Assembly (NCBI RefSeq): GCF_000145235.1
Contig: NC_014391.1
Coordinates: forward strand, 1,612,001 to 1,676,000
Source: Micromonospora aurantiaca ATCC 27029
GTDB lineage: Bacteria; Actinomycetota; Actinomycetes; Mycobacteriales; Micromonosporaceae
Reading direction: 5' to 3'
Length of the DNA stretch: 64,000 nt
Position 1 is the stretch's first letter. Every line of letters begins with the position of its first letter. Positions 49,557 through 59,075 of this stretch are shown here, in pieces. Under the pieces are notes generated by a model that was not told where the DNA came from, searched no databases, and saw nothing but the letters and a program-made list of their open reading frames with translations. The translations under genes were made by a program, and so were the position numbers.

Positions 49557-50233
49557 CGACCGGACAGCAGCACACCCCGTCGGGTCTCGGCCCGCAGGAC
49601 GAGGAGCGGCTGCCCAGCCTCGCCGAGCAGATGGCCGACCAGCTCGGCGGATGGCGCGGGCTGGTCGAGTCGAGCATCCCGGTGGTGGTCTTCGTGATCG
49701 CCAACGTGATCGGCGAGCTGCGCCCCGCCGTGTACGCCTCGGTGGCGGTGGCGCTGCTGATCGCCGGGCTGCGGCTGGCCCAGCGCAAGCCGGTGCGGCA
49801 CGCGGTCAACGGGCTGTTCGGCGTCGGCGTCGGCGCGCTGCTGGCGCTGCGCACCGGCGACGAGCGCGACTTCTACCTGCCGGGCATCCTCTACGGCATC
49901 GGGTACGGCCTGGCGCTGCTGCTGTCGGCCGCGATCCGGCAGCCGCTGGTCGGCTGGATCTGGTCGGTGCTGGTCGCCAAGGGCCGCTCCGAGTGGCGCG
50001 ACGACCCCAAGCTGGTACGCACCTTCACCCAGCTCACCGTGCTGTGGGGCGTGGTGTGGCTGGCCAAGGTCGGCGTACAGGCCGGGCTCTACCTGGCCCA
50101 CCAGGACACCGCGCTCGGCGTGGCCCGGCTCGCCCTGGGCTACCCGCCGTACGCGCTGCTGCTGCTGATCACGGTGTGGGTGGTGCGCCGGGTCACCCGG
50201 GAGACCGCACCCACCCCGCTACCAGGCTCCTGA
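49553..50233 (+). CDS. DUF3159 membrane protein
   Basis: 226 residues from GTG 49553. About six transmembrane helices; the family signature spans SLAEQMADQLGGWRGLVESSIPVVVF, ANVIGEL, RDFYLPGILYGIGYG and DPKLVRTFTQLTVLWG. Coupled to the OB-fold gene. Function unknown. Confidence 0.93.
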   Translation: MTTGQQHTPSGLGPQDEERLPSLAEQMADQLGGWRGLVESSIPVVVFVIANVIGELRPAVYASVAVALLIAGLRLAQRKPVRHAVNGLFGVGVGALLALRTGDERDFYLPGILYGIGYGLALLLSAAIRQPLVGWIWSVLVAKGRSEWRDDPKLVRTFTQLTVLWGVVWLAKVGVQAGLYLAHQDTALGVARLALGYPPYALLLLITVWVVRRVTRETAPTPLPGS

Positions 50234-50243
50234 CGCCGCCGCC

Positions 50244-50933
50244 TCAGGCACGGTCGCGGTGCCGGTCCGCGCTGGGCGGGCCGAGGATCACCGCGCGCAC
50301 GTCGTCCTCCACCGCCGCAGTGCAGACGAACACCAGCTCGTCGCCGGCCTCGATCGGGTCGTCCGGGGTCGGCACCAGCACCCGCTTGCCGCGCACGATC
50401 GCCACCAGCGCCGCGTCCCGGGGGATCGGCACCGCGTGGATCGCCTGCCCCACGTAGGGCGCGGTCGGCGGCAGCGTGATCTCGACCAGGTTCGCCTCGC
50501 CCTGCCGGAACGTCATCAGCCGGACCAGGTCGCCGACGGTGACCGCCTCCTCGACCAGCGCCGCCATCACCCGCGGCTTGCTCACCGCGACGTCCACGCC
50601 CCACTGCTCGGTGAACAGCCACTCGTTCTCCGCCCGGTTGACCCGGGCCACCACGCGGGGCACCGCGAACTCGGTCTTGGCCAGCAGGGACACCACCAGG
50701 TTGACCTTGTCGTCGCCGGTGGCGGCCACCACCACGTCGCACCCGGCCACGTCGGCCTCCTCCAGGCTGGCCAGCTCGCACGCGTCGGCGAGCACCCAGT
50801 CCGCGGCCGGCACCCGGTCGGGCCGCAGCATCTTCGGCTGCCGCTCGATCAGCATCACCTGATGGCCGTTGTCGATCAGCTCCTGGGCGATCGAGCGGCC
50901 CACGTTGCCGGCGCCGGCGATGGCGATCCGCAT
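50244..50933 (-). CDS. ceoC: Potassium uptake TrkA-type protein (CeoC-like)
   Basis: 229 residues from ATG 50933. RCK domain with NAD-binding GAGNVGRSIAQ (6-16), then IERQPKM and a TrkA_C domain (PYVGQAIHAVPIPRDAALVAIVR...GDELVFVC). It is a cytoplasmic regulatory subunit for K+ transport. It follows its paralogue by 3 nt. The polytopic transporter across the divergent gap (51761) is a likely partner. Confidence 0.94.
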   Translation of the reverse strand: MRIAIAGAGNVGRSIAQELIDNGHQVMLIERQPKMLRPDRVPAADWVLADACELASLEEADVAGCDVVVAATGDDKVNLVVSLLAKTEFAVPRVVARVNRAENEWLFTEQWGVDVAVSKPRVMAALVEEAVTVGDLVRLMTFRQGEANLVEITLPPTAPYVGQAIHAVPIPRDAALVAIVRGKRVLVPTPDDPIEAGDELVFVCTAAVEDDVRAVILGPPSADRHRDRA

Positions 50934-50936
50934 GGC

Positions 50937-51602
50937 TCAGTGCCCCCCTTCCGGCGGCGCCGCCGCCACCGACGTGACCGGGCCGTTGATGTCGTCGGTC
51001 ACCAGCATGTAGACCTGGTCGCCCTCCTGGATCACGGTGGAGGCGGTGGGCAGCGTGCCGATCCCGAACCGGTTCAGGTAGGCCACCCGGGCGCCGACGG
51101 CCTGCTCCAGCTGCCGCAGCGGACGGCCGATCCAGTCCTTGTGCACCGGCACCTCGATGATCGAGACGGTGCTCGTCGGATCGCGGAAGATCTCCACGTT
51201 GCCCTCGGGGACGAGGTGGCGCAGCATCCGGTCGGCGGTCCACCGGACGGTCGCCACGGTGGGGATGCCGAGCCGCTCGTAGACCTGGGCGCGGCGCTGG
51301 TCGTAGATGCGGGCCGCGACCCGGGACACGCCGAACGTCTCCCGGGCCAGCCGGGCCGAGATGATGTTGGAGTTGTCGCCGCTGGACACCGCCGCGAACG
51401 CGTCGGCCCGTTCGATGCCGGCCTGACGCAGCACCTCGCCGTCGAAGCCCGCCCCGGTGACGGTGATGCCGGCGAAGTCGGGCCCGAGACGGCGGAACGC
51501 GTCCGCGTCCTGGTCGATCACCGCCACCGAGTGTCCACGCGACTCCAGGCTGTGCGCCAGGGTCGACCCGACCCGCCCGCAGCCCATGATCACCACATGC
51601 AC
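50937..51602 (-). CDS. ceoB: Potassium uptake TrkA-type protein (CeoB-like)
   Basis: 221 residues from GTG 51602. RCK domain GCGRVGSTLAHSLESRGHSV with VIDQDADAF, then a C-terminal TrkA_C domain (VHKDWIGRPLRQLEQAVGARVAYLNRFG). First gene of the ceoBC pair; the two proteins probably form a hetero-oligomeric gating ring sensing NAD(H) or cyclic dinucleotides. Confidence 0.94.
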   Translation of the reverse strand: MHVVIMGCGRVGSTLAHSLESRGHSVAVIDQDADAFRRLGPDFAGITVTGAGFDGEVLRQAGIERADAFAAVSSGDNSNIISARLARETFGVSRVAARIYDQRRAQVYERLGIPTVATVRWTADRMLRHLVPEGNVEIFRDPTSTVSIIEVPVHKDWIGRPLRQLEQAVGARVAYLNRFGIGTLPTASTVIQEGDQVYMLVTDDINGPVTSVAAAPPEGGH

Positions 51603-51746
51603 GGTGTCCGCTCCTCCCACGGCGCCGCCCGCCGACCCGTCGTCTGCGAGCCTGCCACGTCCCCCTGCCGGACGGGGGACCGAACCGTACCGCGCGGCCG
51701 CACGCGGGGGAGATCGACCACCCCAGCGCCCCGGACCCGGTGGTCG

Positions 51747-51752
51747 TACGCT
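51747..51752 (+). promoter_or_regulatory. -10 element (TACGCT) for a likely leaderless mRNA
   Basis: TANNNT motif 8 nt before GTG 51761. It supports that start over GTG 51740, which lies upstream of the motif. Confidence 0.45.
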
Positions 51753-51760
51753 TGGCGGTT

Positions 51761-53812
51761 GTGGCCCGACCCACCTCGCTGCTGAAGCGACTCCTCCTCG
51801 GTCGACCGTTCCGGTCCGACCGCCTCCAGCACACCCTGCTGCCGAAGCGCATCGCGCTGCCGGTCTTCGCCTCGGACGCGCTCTCCAGCGTGGCGTACGC
51901 CCCGGACGAGATCCTCCTGACGCTGTCCATCGCCGGCGCCTCGGCGTTCATCTTCTCGCCGTGGGTCGCGCTCGCGGTCGTCGTGGTCATGCTGACGGTG
52001 GTGGCGAGCTACCGGCAGAACGTGCACGCCTACCCCTCCGGCGGTGGCGACTACGAGGTGGCGACTGTCAACCTCGGGCCCAAGGCCGGCCTCGCGGTGG
52101 CGAGCGCGCTGCTCGTCGACTACGTGCTCACGGTCGCCGTCTCGGTCTCCTCCGGCGTGGCGAACCTCGGCTCGGTGGTGCCGTTCGTGGCCACCCACAA
52201 GGTGCTCATCGCGGTCAGCGCGGTGGTGCTGCTCACCGCGATCAACCTGCGCGGCCTGCGTGAGTCGGGCACCGCCTTCGCCATCCCCACGTACGGCTTC
52301 GTGATCGTGATCGGCGGCATGCTGCTGACCGGGCTGATCCGCGTCTTCGTGCTCGGCGACGACCTGCGCGCGCCGAGCGCCGGCCTGGAGATCCAGGCCG
52401 AGCACAGCGTCACCGGGTTCGCGCTGGTGTTCCTGCTGCTACGGACGTTCTCCTCGGGCTGCGCCGCGCTCACCGGCGTGGAGGCGATCTCCAACGGCGT
52501 ACCGGCGTTCAAGAGCCCGAAGTCGAAGAACGCGGCGACCACGCTGCTGTTGCTCGGCGGCATCGCGGTGGCCATGCTCGTCGGCATCATCTGGCTGGCC
52601 CGCCTCACCGGCCTCCAGTTCGTCGAGGACCCGCGCACGCAGATCATCTCCGGCCCGGACGGGTACGTGCAGAAGACTGTCACCACCCAGCTCGGCGAGA
52701 CCGTGTTCGGCGGTGGCTCGGTGCTGCTCTACGTGGTCGCCGGGATGACCGCGCTGATCCTGTTCCTGGCCGCCAACACCGCCTTCAACGGCTTCCCGGT
52801 GCTCGGCTCGATCCTCGCGCAGGACCGCTACCTGCCCCGCCAGCTGCACACCCGCGGCGACCGGCTCGCGTTCTCCAACGGCATCCTCTTCCTGGCCGTC
52901 TTCGCGATCGTGCTGATCATCGGTTTCCAGGCCGAGGTCACCAAGCTCATCCAGCTCTACATCGTCGGGGTGTTCGTCTCGTTCACGCTCTCCCAGGCCG
53001 GCATGATCCGGCACTGGAACCGGCACCTGCGCCGCGAGCGCGACCCGGAGGCGCGCCGCCGCATGCTCCGTTCCCGGGCGATCAACACGTTCGGCATGGT
53101 CATGACCGGCGTGGTGCTGATCATCGTGCTGGCCACCAAGTTCCTGCTCGGCGCCTGGATCGCGATCGTCGCGATGGCGGTGATGTACGTGGTGATGCTC
53201 GGCATCCGCCGGCACTACGACCGGATCGCCGAGGAACTGGAGCCGACCGAGCAGCGGGGCGTGCTGCCCGCCCGCAACCACGCCATCGTGCTGGTCAGCA
53301 AGCTGCACAAGCCGACGCTGCGGGCCGTCGCGTACGCCCGGGCCACCCGGCCGGACACGCTCACCGCGGTCACCGTGAACGTGGACGAGCAGGACACCCG
53401 CGACCTCCAGGCCGACTGGGAGCGCCGCGAGCTGCCGGTGCCGCTCACCGTGATCGACTCCCCGTACCGGGAGATCACCCGCCCGATCCTCAACTTCGTC
53501 GCATCGGTGCGTCGTGAGTCGCCGCGCGACGTGGTCACCGTCTTCATTCCCGAGTACGTGGTGGGGCGCTGGTGGGAGAACCTGCTGCACAACCAGAGCG
53601 CGCTGCGGCTCAAGGGGCGGCTGCTGTTCGAGCCGGGCGTGATGGTGACCAGCGTGCCCTGGCAGCTCGCGTCCACCGCCGGCAAGAACCTGGACCGGCT
53701 GGACGCCACGCTGAGCCGGGGCCCGGCGCGCGGCCCCCGGGTGGCGCCGCAGAGCACCCTGCCGCCGCCGGTGGCGTCCACGCCGTCCGCCGAGAGGGAG
53801 GAGCGCTCGTGA
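51761..53812 (+). CDS. APC-superfamily permease, probable K+ or amino-acid transporter
   Basis: 683 residues from GTG 51761 (MARPTSLLKRLLLGRPFRSDRLQHTLLP). About 12 transmembrane helices (residues 35-480) are followed by a cytoplasmic domain of about 200 residues. Helix 1 has FASDALSSVAYAPDEIL and helix 3 the SYRQNVHAYPSGGGDYEVA motif, both shared with KUP/KimA-type K+ importers. Adjacent divergent ceoBC strengthens a potassium role. Stop overlaps the next start by GTGA. Confidence 0.9.
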   Translation: MARPTSLLKRLLLGRPFRSDRLQHTLLPKRIALPVFASDALSSVAYAPDEILLTLSIAGASAFIFSPWVALAVVVVMLTVVASYRQNVHAYPSGGGDYEVATVNLGPKAGLAVASALLVDYVLTVAVSVSSGVANLGSVVPFVATHKVLIAVSAVVLLTAINLRGLRESGTAFAIPTYGFVIVIGGMLLTGLIRVFVLGDDLRAPSAGLEIQAEHSVTGFALVFLLLRTFSSGCAALTGVEAISNGVPAFKSPKSKNAATTLLLLGGIAVAMLVGIIWLARLTGLQFVEDPRTQIISGPDGYVQKTVTTQLGETVFGGGSVLLYVVAGMTALILFLAANTAFNGFPVLGSILAQDRYLPRQLHTRGDRLAFSNGILFLAVFAIVLIIGFQAEVTKLIQLYIVGVFVSFTLSQAGMIRHWNRHLRRERDPEARRRMLRSRAINTFGMVMTGVVLIIVLATKFLLGAWIAIVAMAVMYVVMLGIRRHYDRIAEELEPTEQRGVLPARNHAIVLVSKLHKPTLRAVAYARATRPDTLTAVTVNVDEQDTRDLQADWERRELPVPLTVIDSPYREITRPILNFVASVRRESPRDVVTVFIPEYVVGRWWENLLHNQSALRLKGRLLFEPGVMVTSVPWQLASTAGKNLDRLDATLSRGPARGPRVAPQSTLPPPVASTPSAEREERS

Positions 53813-55071
53813 GCGCGGTGGAGCGCCCCGGTCCTGCGTCGGTGGACCGGCCCGGGCTGGAGGAGGCCCAGCGGGTCGAGCTGACAGTCGACGCGGTCGC
53901 GCCGGGCGGGCACTGCGTGGCCCGGGTCGGCGGGCAGGTGGTCTTCGTCCGGCACGCGCTGCCCGGTGAGCGGGTGGTGGCCGAGGTGACCGAACTGCAC
54001 CGGGGCTTCGCCCGCGCCGATGCCGTGGAGATCCTCACCGCCTCGCCGGACCGGGTCACCCCGCCGTGCCCGTACGCCCGTCCGGGCCGGTGCGGCGGCT
54101 GCGACCTCCAGCACGTCGCCCCGGCCGCCCAGCTCGACTGGAAGCTCTCCGTGGTGCGCGAGCAGCTCACCCGGCTGGGCGGCCTCACCGCGGAGCAGAT
54201 CGACGCGCTCGGCGTACGCATCGAGGCGCTGCCCGGCGGGCCGCTGGGCTGGCGCTCCCGGGTCCGCTACGCGGTCGACGCGGCCGGCCGGGCCGGGCTG
54301 CTCAAGCACCGCTCGCACGAAGTGGTGCCGATCGACAGGTGCCTGATCGCGCACCCGGCGATCCAGGATCTGCCGGTGCTCCCGCCGACCGGTGCCCGCT
54401 GGCCGGACGCCGACGCGGTGGAGACGGTCGCCAGCACCGGCGGGGACGTCGCCGTGGTCGCGTACACCGATGGGGTTCCGACGGCGGTGAGCGGGCCGGA
54501 GCGGGTCCGGGAGACGGCGGCCGGGCGTTCCTTCACGCTGCCCGCCTCCGGGTTCTGGCAGGTGCACCCGGCCGCGGCGGACGCGCTGACCGGCGCGGTC
54601 CTCGACCTGCTCGACCCGCGGCCGGGGGAGACGGCCTGGGACCTGTACGGCGGGGCCGGCCTGTTCGCCGCCGCGCTCGCCGAACGGGTCGACGGGGCCC
54701 GGGTGACGCTCGTCGAGTCGGCGCCGGACGGGGTGGCCGCGGCCCGGCAGAACCTGGCCGACCTGCGCGCCGTCGAGGTGGTCGCCGCGCGGGTGGAGGC
54801 GGCGCTGTCCCGGCGCCGGATCACCGGACCGGTCGACCTGGTGGTGCTCGACCCGCCGCGCTCCGGCGCGGGCGCGCCGGTGGTCCGCGGTGTGGTGGCC
54901 GCCGGGCCGCGTGCTGTCGCCTACGTGGCCTGCGACCCGGCGGCCTTCGCCCGGGACGTGCGCACGTTCGCCGAGGCCGGGTGGCGGCTGGCCGCGCTGC
55001 GCGGCTTCGACCTGTTCCCGATGACCCAGCACGTGGAGCTGGTCGGCCTGTTCCTGCCTCCACAGCGTTGA
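53809..55071 (+). CDS. Class I SAM-dependent RNA methyltransferase (TrmA/RlmD family)
   Basis: 420 residues from GTG 53809. A TRAM domain (about 18-75) is followed by a cysteine cluster (PPCPYARPGRCGGCDLQH, Fe-S type but one Cys fewer than classical RlmD), and the catalytic domain with SGFWQVHP, AWDLYGGAGLFAAALAE, VLDPPRSGAG and the catalytic-Cys motif AYVACDPAAFARD. It makes m5U in tRNA or rRNA; target not decided. Coupled to the permease by GTGA. Confidence 0.92.
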   Translation: MSAVERPGPASVDRPGLEEAQRVELTVDAVAPGGHCVARVGGQVVFVRHALPGERVVAEVTELHRGFARADAVEILTASPDRVTPPCPYARPGRCGGCDLQHVAPAAQLDWKLSVVREQLTRLGGLTAEQIDALGVRIEALPGGPLGWRSRVRYAVDAAGRAGLLKHRSHEVVPIDRCLIAHPAIQDLPVLPPTGARWPDADAVETVASTGGDVAVVAYTDGVPTAVSGPERVRETAAGRSFTLPASGFWQVHPAAADALTGAVLDLLDPRPGETAWDLYGGAGLFAAALAERVDGARVTLVESAPDGVAAARQNLADLRAVEVVAARVEAALSRRRITGPVDLVVLDPPRSGAGAPVVRGVVAAGPRAVAYVACDPAAFARDVRTFAEAGWRLAALRGFDLFPMTQHVELVGLFLPPQR

Positions 55072-55109
55072 TCTTGTCCCCGGCTCCGCGCGTTGATCGC
55101 GTTGATCGC

Positions 55110-55163
55110 GTTAATAAGGGGCCCTTCCACTACCGGATCCGTTAAGAAGGGGCCCTTCCTTGC
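55110..55163. repeat. Family A repeat, copy 3, reversed, overlapping the anmK start
   Basis: Reverse orientation relative to copies 1 and 2: GTTAATAAGGGGCCCTTCC, TACCGGA, CGTTAAGAAGGGGCCCTTCC, then TTGC. The TTG at 55160-55162 is the anmK start, and AAGAAGGGG inside the element supplies the Shine-Dalgarno sequence. CGCGTTGAT-type triplication precedes it (55089-55110). Confidence 0.88.
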
Positions 55164-56320
55164 GCATCGTCGGGCTGATGTCGGGCACGTCCTACGACGG
55201 CGTGGACGTGGTGGCGGCCGAGTTCACCGCCGACGGCGACACGCTGCGGCTGCGGCCGCTCGGGCACCGGGAGCTGGCGTACCCGGACGACCTGCGGGCC
55301 GAGATCGGCGCGCTGCTGCCCCCGGCGGCCACCACGATCGAGGCGGTCTGCCGGCTGGACAACCGGCTCGGCGAGGTGTTCGCGGAGGCGGCGGCGGCCG
55401 GCGTCGAACTGGCCGGGGGCACCGCCGACGCGGTGGTGTCGCCTGGGCAGACGGTCTTCCACTGGGTCGAGGACGGCCGGGTACGCGGCACGCTCCAGCT
55501 CGGCGCGCCGGCCCGGGTTGCCGCCCGGGTGGGCGTACCGGTGCTGCACGACCTGCGCTCGGCGGACGTCGCGGCCGGCGGCCAGGGCGCGCCGCTGGTC
55601 CCGGCGTTCGACGCGCTGCTGCTCGACCCGGAGGCCGGTGCCAGGGCCGCGTTGAACCTCGGCGGGATCGCGAACCTCACGGTGGTCGCGCCCGGGGCGC
55701 CGGTCCTCGGGTACGACGTGGGCCCGGCGAACGCGCTGCTGGACGCCGCCGCCCGGCGCTTCCTGGACCGGCCCTGCGATGTCGACGGCGCCCGCGCCGC
55801 GGCCGGCCGGGTGCACGCGGCGCTGCTGGCCCGGCTGCTCGCCGAGCCGTACTACGCCGCGCCGCCGCCCAAGTCGACTGGTAAGGAGCTGTTCCACGGC
55901 GGCTACCTGGACGCTGCGCTGGCCGCGCTCGGGGAGCCGGTGGCGGCCGACGACGTGCTGGCCACGCTCACCGAGCTGACCGCGCGCACGGTGGCCGGCG
56001 CCTGCGACCGGCACCGGGTCACCGAGGTGGTGGCCGCCGGCGGGGGAGTGCGCAATCCCACACTCCGGGCGCGGCTGGCAGCCCTGGGCGCGGGACGCTG
56101 GCGGTTGCGCACCACCGACGAGCTGGGCGTACCGGCCCAGGCCAAGGAGGCGTACGCGTTCGCGTTGCTGGGCTGGCTGTCCTGGCACGGGCTACCAGGC
56201 GCGGTGCCGTCGGTGACCGGGGCGTCCCGGGCCGCCGTGCTCGGCTCCTGGACCCCTGCGGGCCCGTCCGTCGCCGCGCCGCGCCCACCCGCGCCCCGGC
56301 GGCTCGTGGTGGACGCCTGA
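55160..56320 (+). CDS. anmK: Anhydro-N-acetylmuramic acid kinase
   Basis: 386 residues. It phosphorylates 1,6-anhydro-MurNAc released in peptidoglycan recycling. The start must be TTG 55160 because [18 protein letters not shown] is the conserved N-terminus. Other motifs are [11 protein letters not shown] (ATP region), [24 protein letters not shown] and [17 protein letters not shown]. The C-terminus is Pro-rich. Family A repeat DNA forms its ribosome-binding site and start, see findings. Followed by dxs. Confidence 0.95.
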   Translation: MRIVGLMSGTSYDGVDVVAAEFTADGDTLRLRPLGHRELAYPDDLRAEIGALLPPAATTIEAVCRLDNRLGEVFAEAAAAGVELAGGTADAVVSPGQTVFHWVEDGRVRGTLQLGAPARVAARVGVPVLHDLRSADVAAGGQGAPLVPAFDALLLDPEAGARAALNLGGIANLTVVAPGAPVLGYDVGPANALLDAAARRFLDRPCDVDGARAAAGRVHAALLARLLAEPYYAAPPPKSTGKELFHGGYLDAALAALGEPVAADDVLATLTELTARTVAGACDRHRVTEVVAAGGGVRNPTLRARLAALGAGRWRLRTTDELGVPAQAKEAYAFALLGWLSWHGLPGAVPSVTGASRAAVLGSWTPAGPSVAAPRPPAPRRLVVDA

Positions 56321-56364
56321 CCTGGGTCGATGCACGGCCAGGCTGCGGACTGTTCCGCGGCCGA

Positions 56365-56370
56365 TAGACT
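56365..56370 (+). promoter_or_regulatory. -10 element (TAGACT) of dxs, likely leaderless
   Basis: TAGACT lies 8 nt before ATG 56379 with no ribosome-binding site between. Confidence 0.5.
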
Positions 56371-56378
56371 CTCCGGTC

Positions 56379-58322
56379 ATGAGTGTTGAAGAGGGCACGG
56401 CCAACCACGGTCGGCTGCTGGGCACCGTCCGCGGCCCGCAGGACGTGAAGCGGATGACCGCCGAGCAGCTGGACATCCTCGCCGCCGAGATCCGTGACTT
56501 CCTGATCGCCAAGGTCTCCCGCACCGGCGGCCACGTCGGCCCCAACCTCGGTGTGGTCGAGCTGACCCTGGCGATGCACCGGGTCTTCGACTCCCCGCGT
56601 GACCGGCTCCTCTTCGACACCGGCCACCAGGCGTACGTGCACAAGATCCTCACCGGCCGGCAGGAGGGCTTCGACAAGCTCCGCCAGCGCGGTGGCCTCT
56701 CCGGCTACCCCAGCCAGGCGGAGAGCGAGCACGACCTGATCGAGAACTCGCACGCCTCCACCGCCCTGTCGTACGCCGACGGCCTGGCCAAGGCGTACGC
56801 GCTGCGCGGCGAGAAGCGCTCAGTGGTCGCCGTGGTCGGCGACGGCGCGCTCACCGGCGGCATGTGCTGGGAGGCGCTGAACAACATCGCCACCGCCGGC
56901 AACCCGCTGGTGATCGTGGTCAACGACAACGGCCGGTCCTACTCCCCGACCATCGGTGGCCTCGCCGACCACCTGTCGTCGCTGCGGCTCAACCCCGGCT
57001 ACGAGAAGGTGCTCGACACGGTCAAGGACGCGCTCGGCAACACCCCGTTCGTCGGCAAGCCGATGTACGAGGTGCTGCACGCGGTCAAGAAGGGCATCAA
57101 GGACGCGGTCGCCCCGCAGGCCATGTTCGAGGACCTCGGCATCAAGTACGTCGGCCCGGTCGACGGTCACGACGTACCGGCGGTCGAGGCGGCGCTGCGC
57201 GCCGCGAAGAACTTCGGCGGCCCGGTGATCGTGCACGCGGTCACCCGCAAGGGCTACGGCTACCGTCCCGCCGAGGACGACGAGGCCGACTGCCTGCACG
57301 GCCCCGGCGCGTTCGACGCCGAGACCGGCAAGCTGCTCGCCGTGCCGTCGGTGAAGTGGACGAACGTCTTCGCCGACGAGCTGGTCGCGATCGCCGACGA
57401 GCGCCCCGACGTGGTCGGCATCACCGCCGCCATGGCCGAGCCCACCGGCATCGCCACGCTCGCCCGCAAGTACCCGGAGCGGGTGTACGACGTGGGCATC
57501 GCCGAGCAGCACGCGGCCACCTCCGCCGCCGGCCTCGCCATGGGCGGGCTGCACCCGGTGGTCGCGGTCTACGCCACGTTCCTCAACCGGGCGTTCGACC
57601 AGGTCCTGCTGGACGTGGCCATGCACAAGCTGCCGGTCACGTTCGTGCTGGACCGGGCCGGCATCACCGGCCCGGACGGGCCCAGCCACTACGGCATCTG
57701 GGACATGTCGGTCTTCGGCGTGGTGCCCGGCCTGCGGATCGCCGCGCCCCGCGACTCGGCGACGCTGCGCGAGGAGCTGCGCGAGGCGGTCGCCGTGGAC
57801 GACGGCCCGACCATCCTGCGCTTCCCGACCGGCGCCGTCGCCGCCGACCTGCCGGCCGTACGCCGGGTCGGCCCGGTCGACGTGCTGGCCGAGTCGGCGC
57901 GTACCGACGTGCTGCTGGTAGCGGTCGGCTCGTTCGCCGGCCTCGGCGTGGAGGTCGCCGCCCGGGTCGCCGAGCAGGGCTACGGCGTGACGGTGGTCGA
58001 CCCGCGCTGGGTGCGCCCGGTGCCGGCCGAACTGGTCGAGCTGGCATCCGCGCACCGGCTCGTGGTCACCGTGGAGGACGGCGTACGCATCGGCGGCGTC
58101 GGCTCGGCGCTGGCCCAGGCGATGCGCGACGCCGACGTCCGCGTACCGGTCAAGGACCTCGGCGTAGCGGCCGACTGGCACCCGCACGGCAGCCGCGCGC
58201 AGATCCTGGCCGACCTGCGACTGACCGCCCAGGACGTGGCGCGCGACGTCACCGGCTGGATCTCCGGCCTGGACGCCGCCCCGGTCGACCCGGCCACAAA
58301 CGGAGCCCGAGCCCAGAGCTGA
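56379..58322 (+). CDS. dxs: 1-deoxy-D-xylulose-5-phosphate synthase
   Basis: 647 residues, full family length. It condenses pyruvate and glyceraldehyde 3-phosphate with ThDP, the first step of the MEP isoprenoid pathway. Motifs are [33 protein letters not shown], the ThDP loop [15 protein letters not shown], and [20 protein letters not shown] with the catalytic Glu. The ATG at 56379 is preceded by a TAGACT -10 at 8 nt and no ribosome-binding site. Confidence 0.97.
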   Translation: MSVEEGTANHGRLLGTVRGPQDVKRMTAEQLDILAAEIRDFLIAKVSRTGGHVGPNLGVVELTLAMHRVFDSPRDRLLFDTGHQAYVHKILTGRQEGFDKLRQRGGLSGYPSQAESEHDLIENSHASTALSYADGLAKAYALRGEKRSVVAVVGDGALTGGMCWEALNNIATAGNPLVIVVNDNGRSYSPTIGGLADHLSSLRLNPGYEKVLDTVKDALGNTPFVGKPMYEVLHAVKKGIKDAVAPQAMFEDLGIKYVGPVDGHDVPAVEAALRAAKNFGGPVIVHAVTRKGYGYRPAEDDEADCLHGPGAFDAETGKLLAVPSVKWTNVFADELVAIADERPDVVGITAAMAEPTGIATLARKYPERVYDVGIAEQHAATSAAGLAMGGLHPVVAVYATFLNRAFDQVLLDVAMHKLPVTFVLDRAGITGPDGPSHYGIWDMSVFGVVPGLRIAAPRDSATLREELREAVAVDDGPTILRFPTGAVAADLPAVRRVGPVDVLAESARTDVLLVAVGSFAGLGVEVAARVAEQGYGVTVVDPRWVRPVPAELVELASAHRLVVTVEDGVRIGGVGSALAQAMRDADVRVPVKDLGVAADWHPHGSRAQILADLRLTAQDVARDVTGWISGLDAAPVDPATNGARAQS

Positions 58323-58364
58323 CCTGACCTGCCCCCCACCCGCGCCCTCCGCGCCGGGTTTCCG

Positions 58365-58436
58365 CGTCGATCTTGCACTTGCGGCCCTCCTGATGTCGGC
58401 TTCGCCCGATCAGGGAGGGCCGCAATCGCAAGATCG
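58365..58436. repeat. Family D palindromic repeat, copy 1
   Basis: Arms CGATCTTGCACTTGCGGCCC and GGGCCGCAATCGCAAGATCG (imperfect) around a core of about 30 nt. Lies 42 nt after dxs, where it could end transcription. A second copy is at 58770-58843. Confidence 0.8.
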
Positions 58437-58459
58437 CCGGATGTCTGGGGTCGAGGGAG

Positions 58460-58765
58460 GGGTCGTGGAGGTACGCGAGGCGGGGCTGGGCGGCGGCGAT
58501 CACCTCGGCGCACAAGCGGGTGCGCTGCGCCATCGTGGACGGTGCCCTGGCCGGCGTGCTGGCCCTGGGGTCGCCGCACTCCTCCGACCTGGATCCGCGG
58601 ACGACCGCGCAGCTCCATCCACGTCGACCCGGAGATGTGGGGACGAGGCGTGGGTGGTGCGCTGCACGCTGTTCGTAGGGCACCTCGAGGACGATGGACT
58701 GGCGCTGGGCGTGCTGGAGGTGTGGGAGCGCAACACCCGGGCCCGAGCCTTCTGCACCCGCCCCG
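58460..58765 (+). pseudogene. Decayed GNAT acetyltransferase gene
   Basis: Pieces of one GNAT protein appear in different frames in the right order: VEVREAGLGGGDHLG, then CAIVDGALAGVLALGSPHSSDLDPR, IHVDPEMWGRGVGGALHA (motif A, acetyl-CoA loop), then LALGVLEVWERNTRARAF (motif B). At least three frame changes separate them, and the middle substrate region seems shortened. Family D repeats flank both sides. Confidence 0.75.
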
Positions 58766-58769
58766 ATTC

Positions 58770-58843
58770 CGTCGATCTTGCACTTCCGGCCCCCAGATTG
58801 CCGGTTATGCCCTGTTCAACGGGGCCCCAACTGCAAGATCGCC
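58770..58843. repeat. Family D palindromic repeat, copy 2
   Basis: Arms CGATCTTGCACTTCCGGCCC and GGGGCCCCAACTGCAAGATCG. Same orientation as copy 1, directly after the acetyltransferase remnant. Confidence 0.8.
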
Positions 58844-58892
58844 GAGTCGCGCCAGCCCTGCCCCTGCCCCTGCGCCCGCCTTGGCCCGCCCC

Positions 58893-58952
58893 GTTGACCA
58901 AGGAGTTTGGGGGCGTGGAGGGACTCCCGGGTGACACAAACTCCTTGATCAC
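58893..58952. repeat. Family B palindromic repeat, copy 2 (60 nt)
   Basis: GTTGACCAAGGAGTT ... CACAAACTCCTTGATCAC; matches the reverse complement of 4946-5005 over both ends and in length. Confidence 0.85.
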
Positions 58953-58965
58953 CGAGCAGGGTGGA

Positions 58966-59025
58966 TGATCATGAGGTTGGCCGTTCGGGGTGTCCGGTTT
59001 GTCGCCGTCAACTTCATGATCGACG
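58966..59025. repeat. Family C palindromic repeat, copy 2 (60 nt)
   Basis: TGATCATGAGGTTGGC ... GTCAACTTCATGATCGACG; same length and arms as 18347-18406, only 13 nt after family B copy 2. Confidence 0.75.
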
Positions 59026-59075
59026 GGGTCGGGCCAACGCGGGCGGGGCGGGGAGGGGAAGAGAGGGAAGCGGGG

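Noticed and set aside
58500..58952. Open frames inside the repeat nest
   Set aside because: They run through palindromic repeats and the GNAT remnant; no frame keeps domain similarity over its length.
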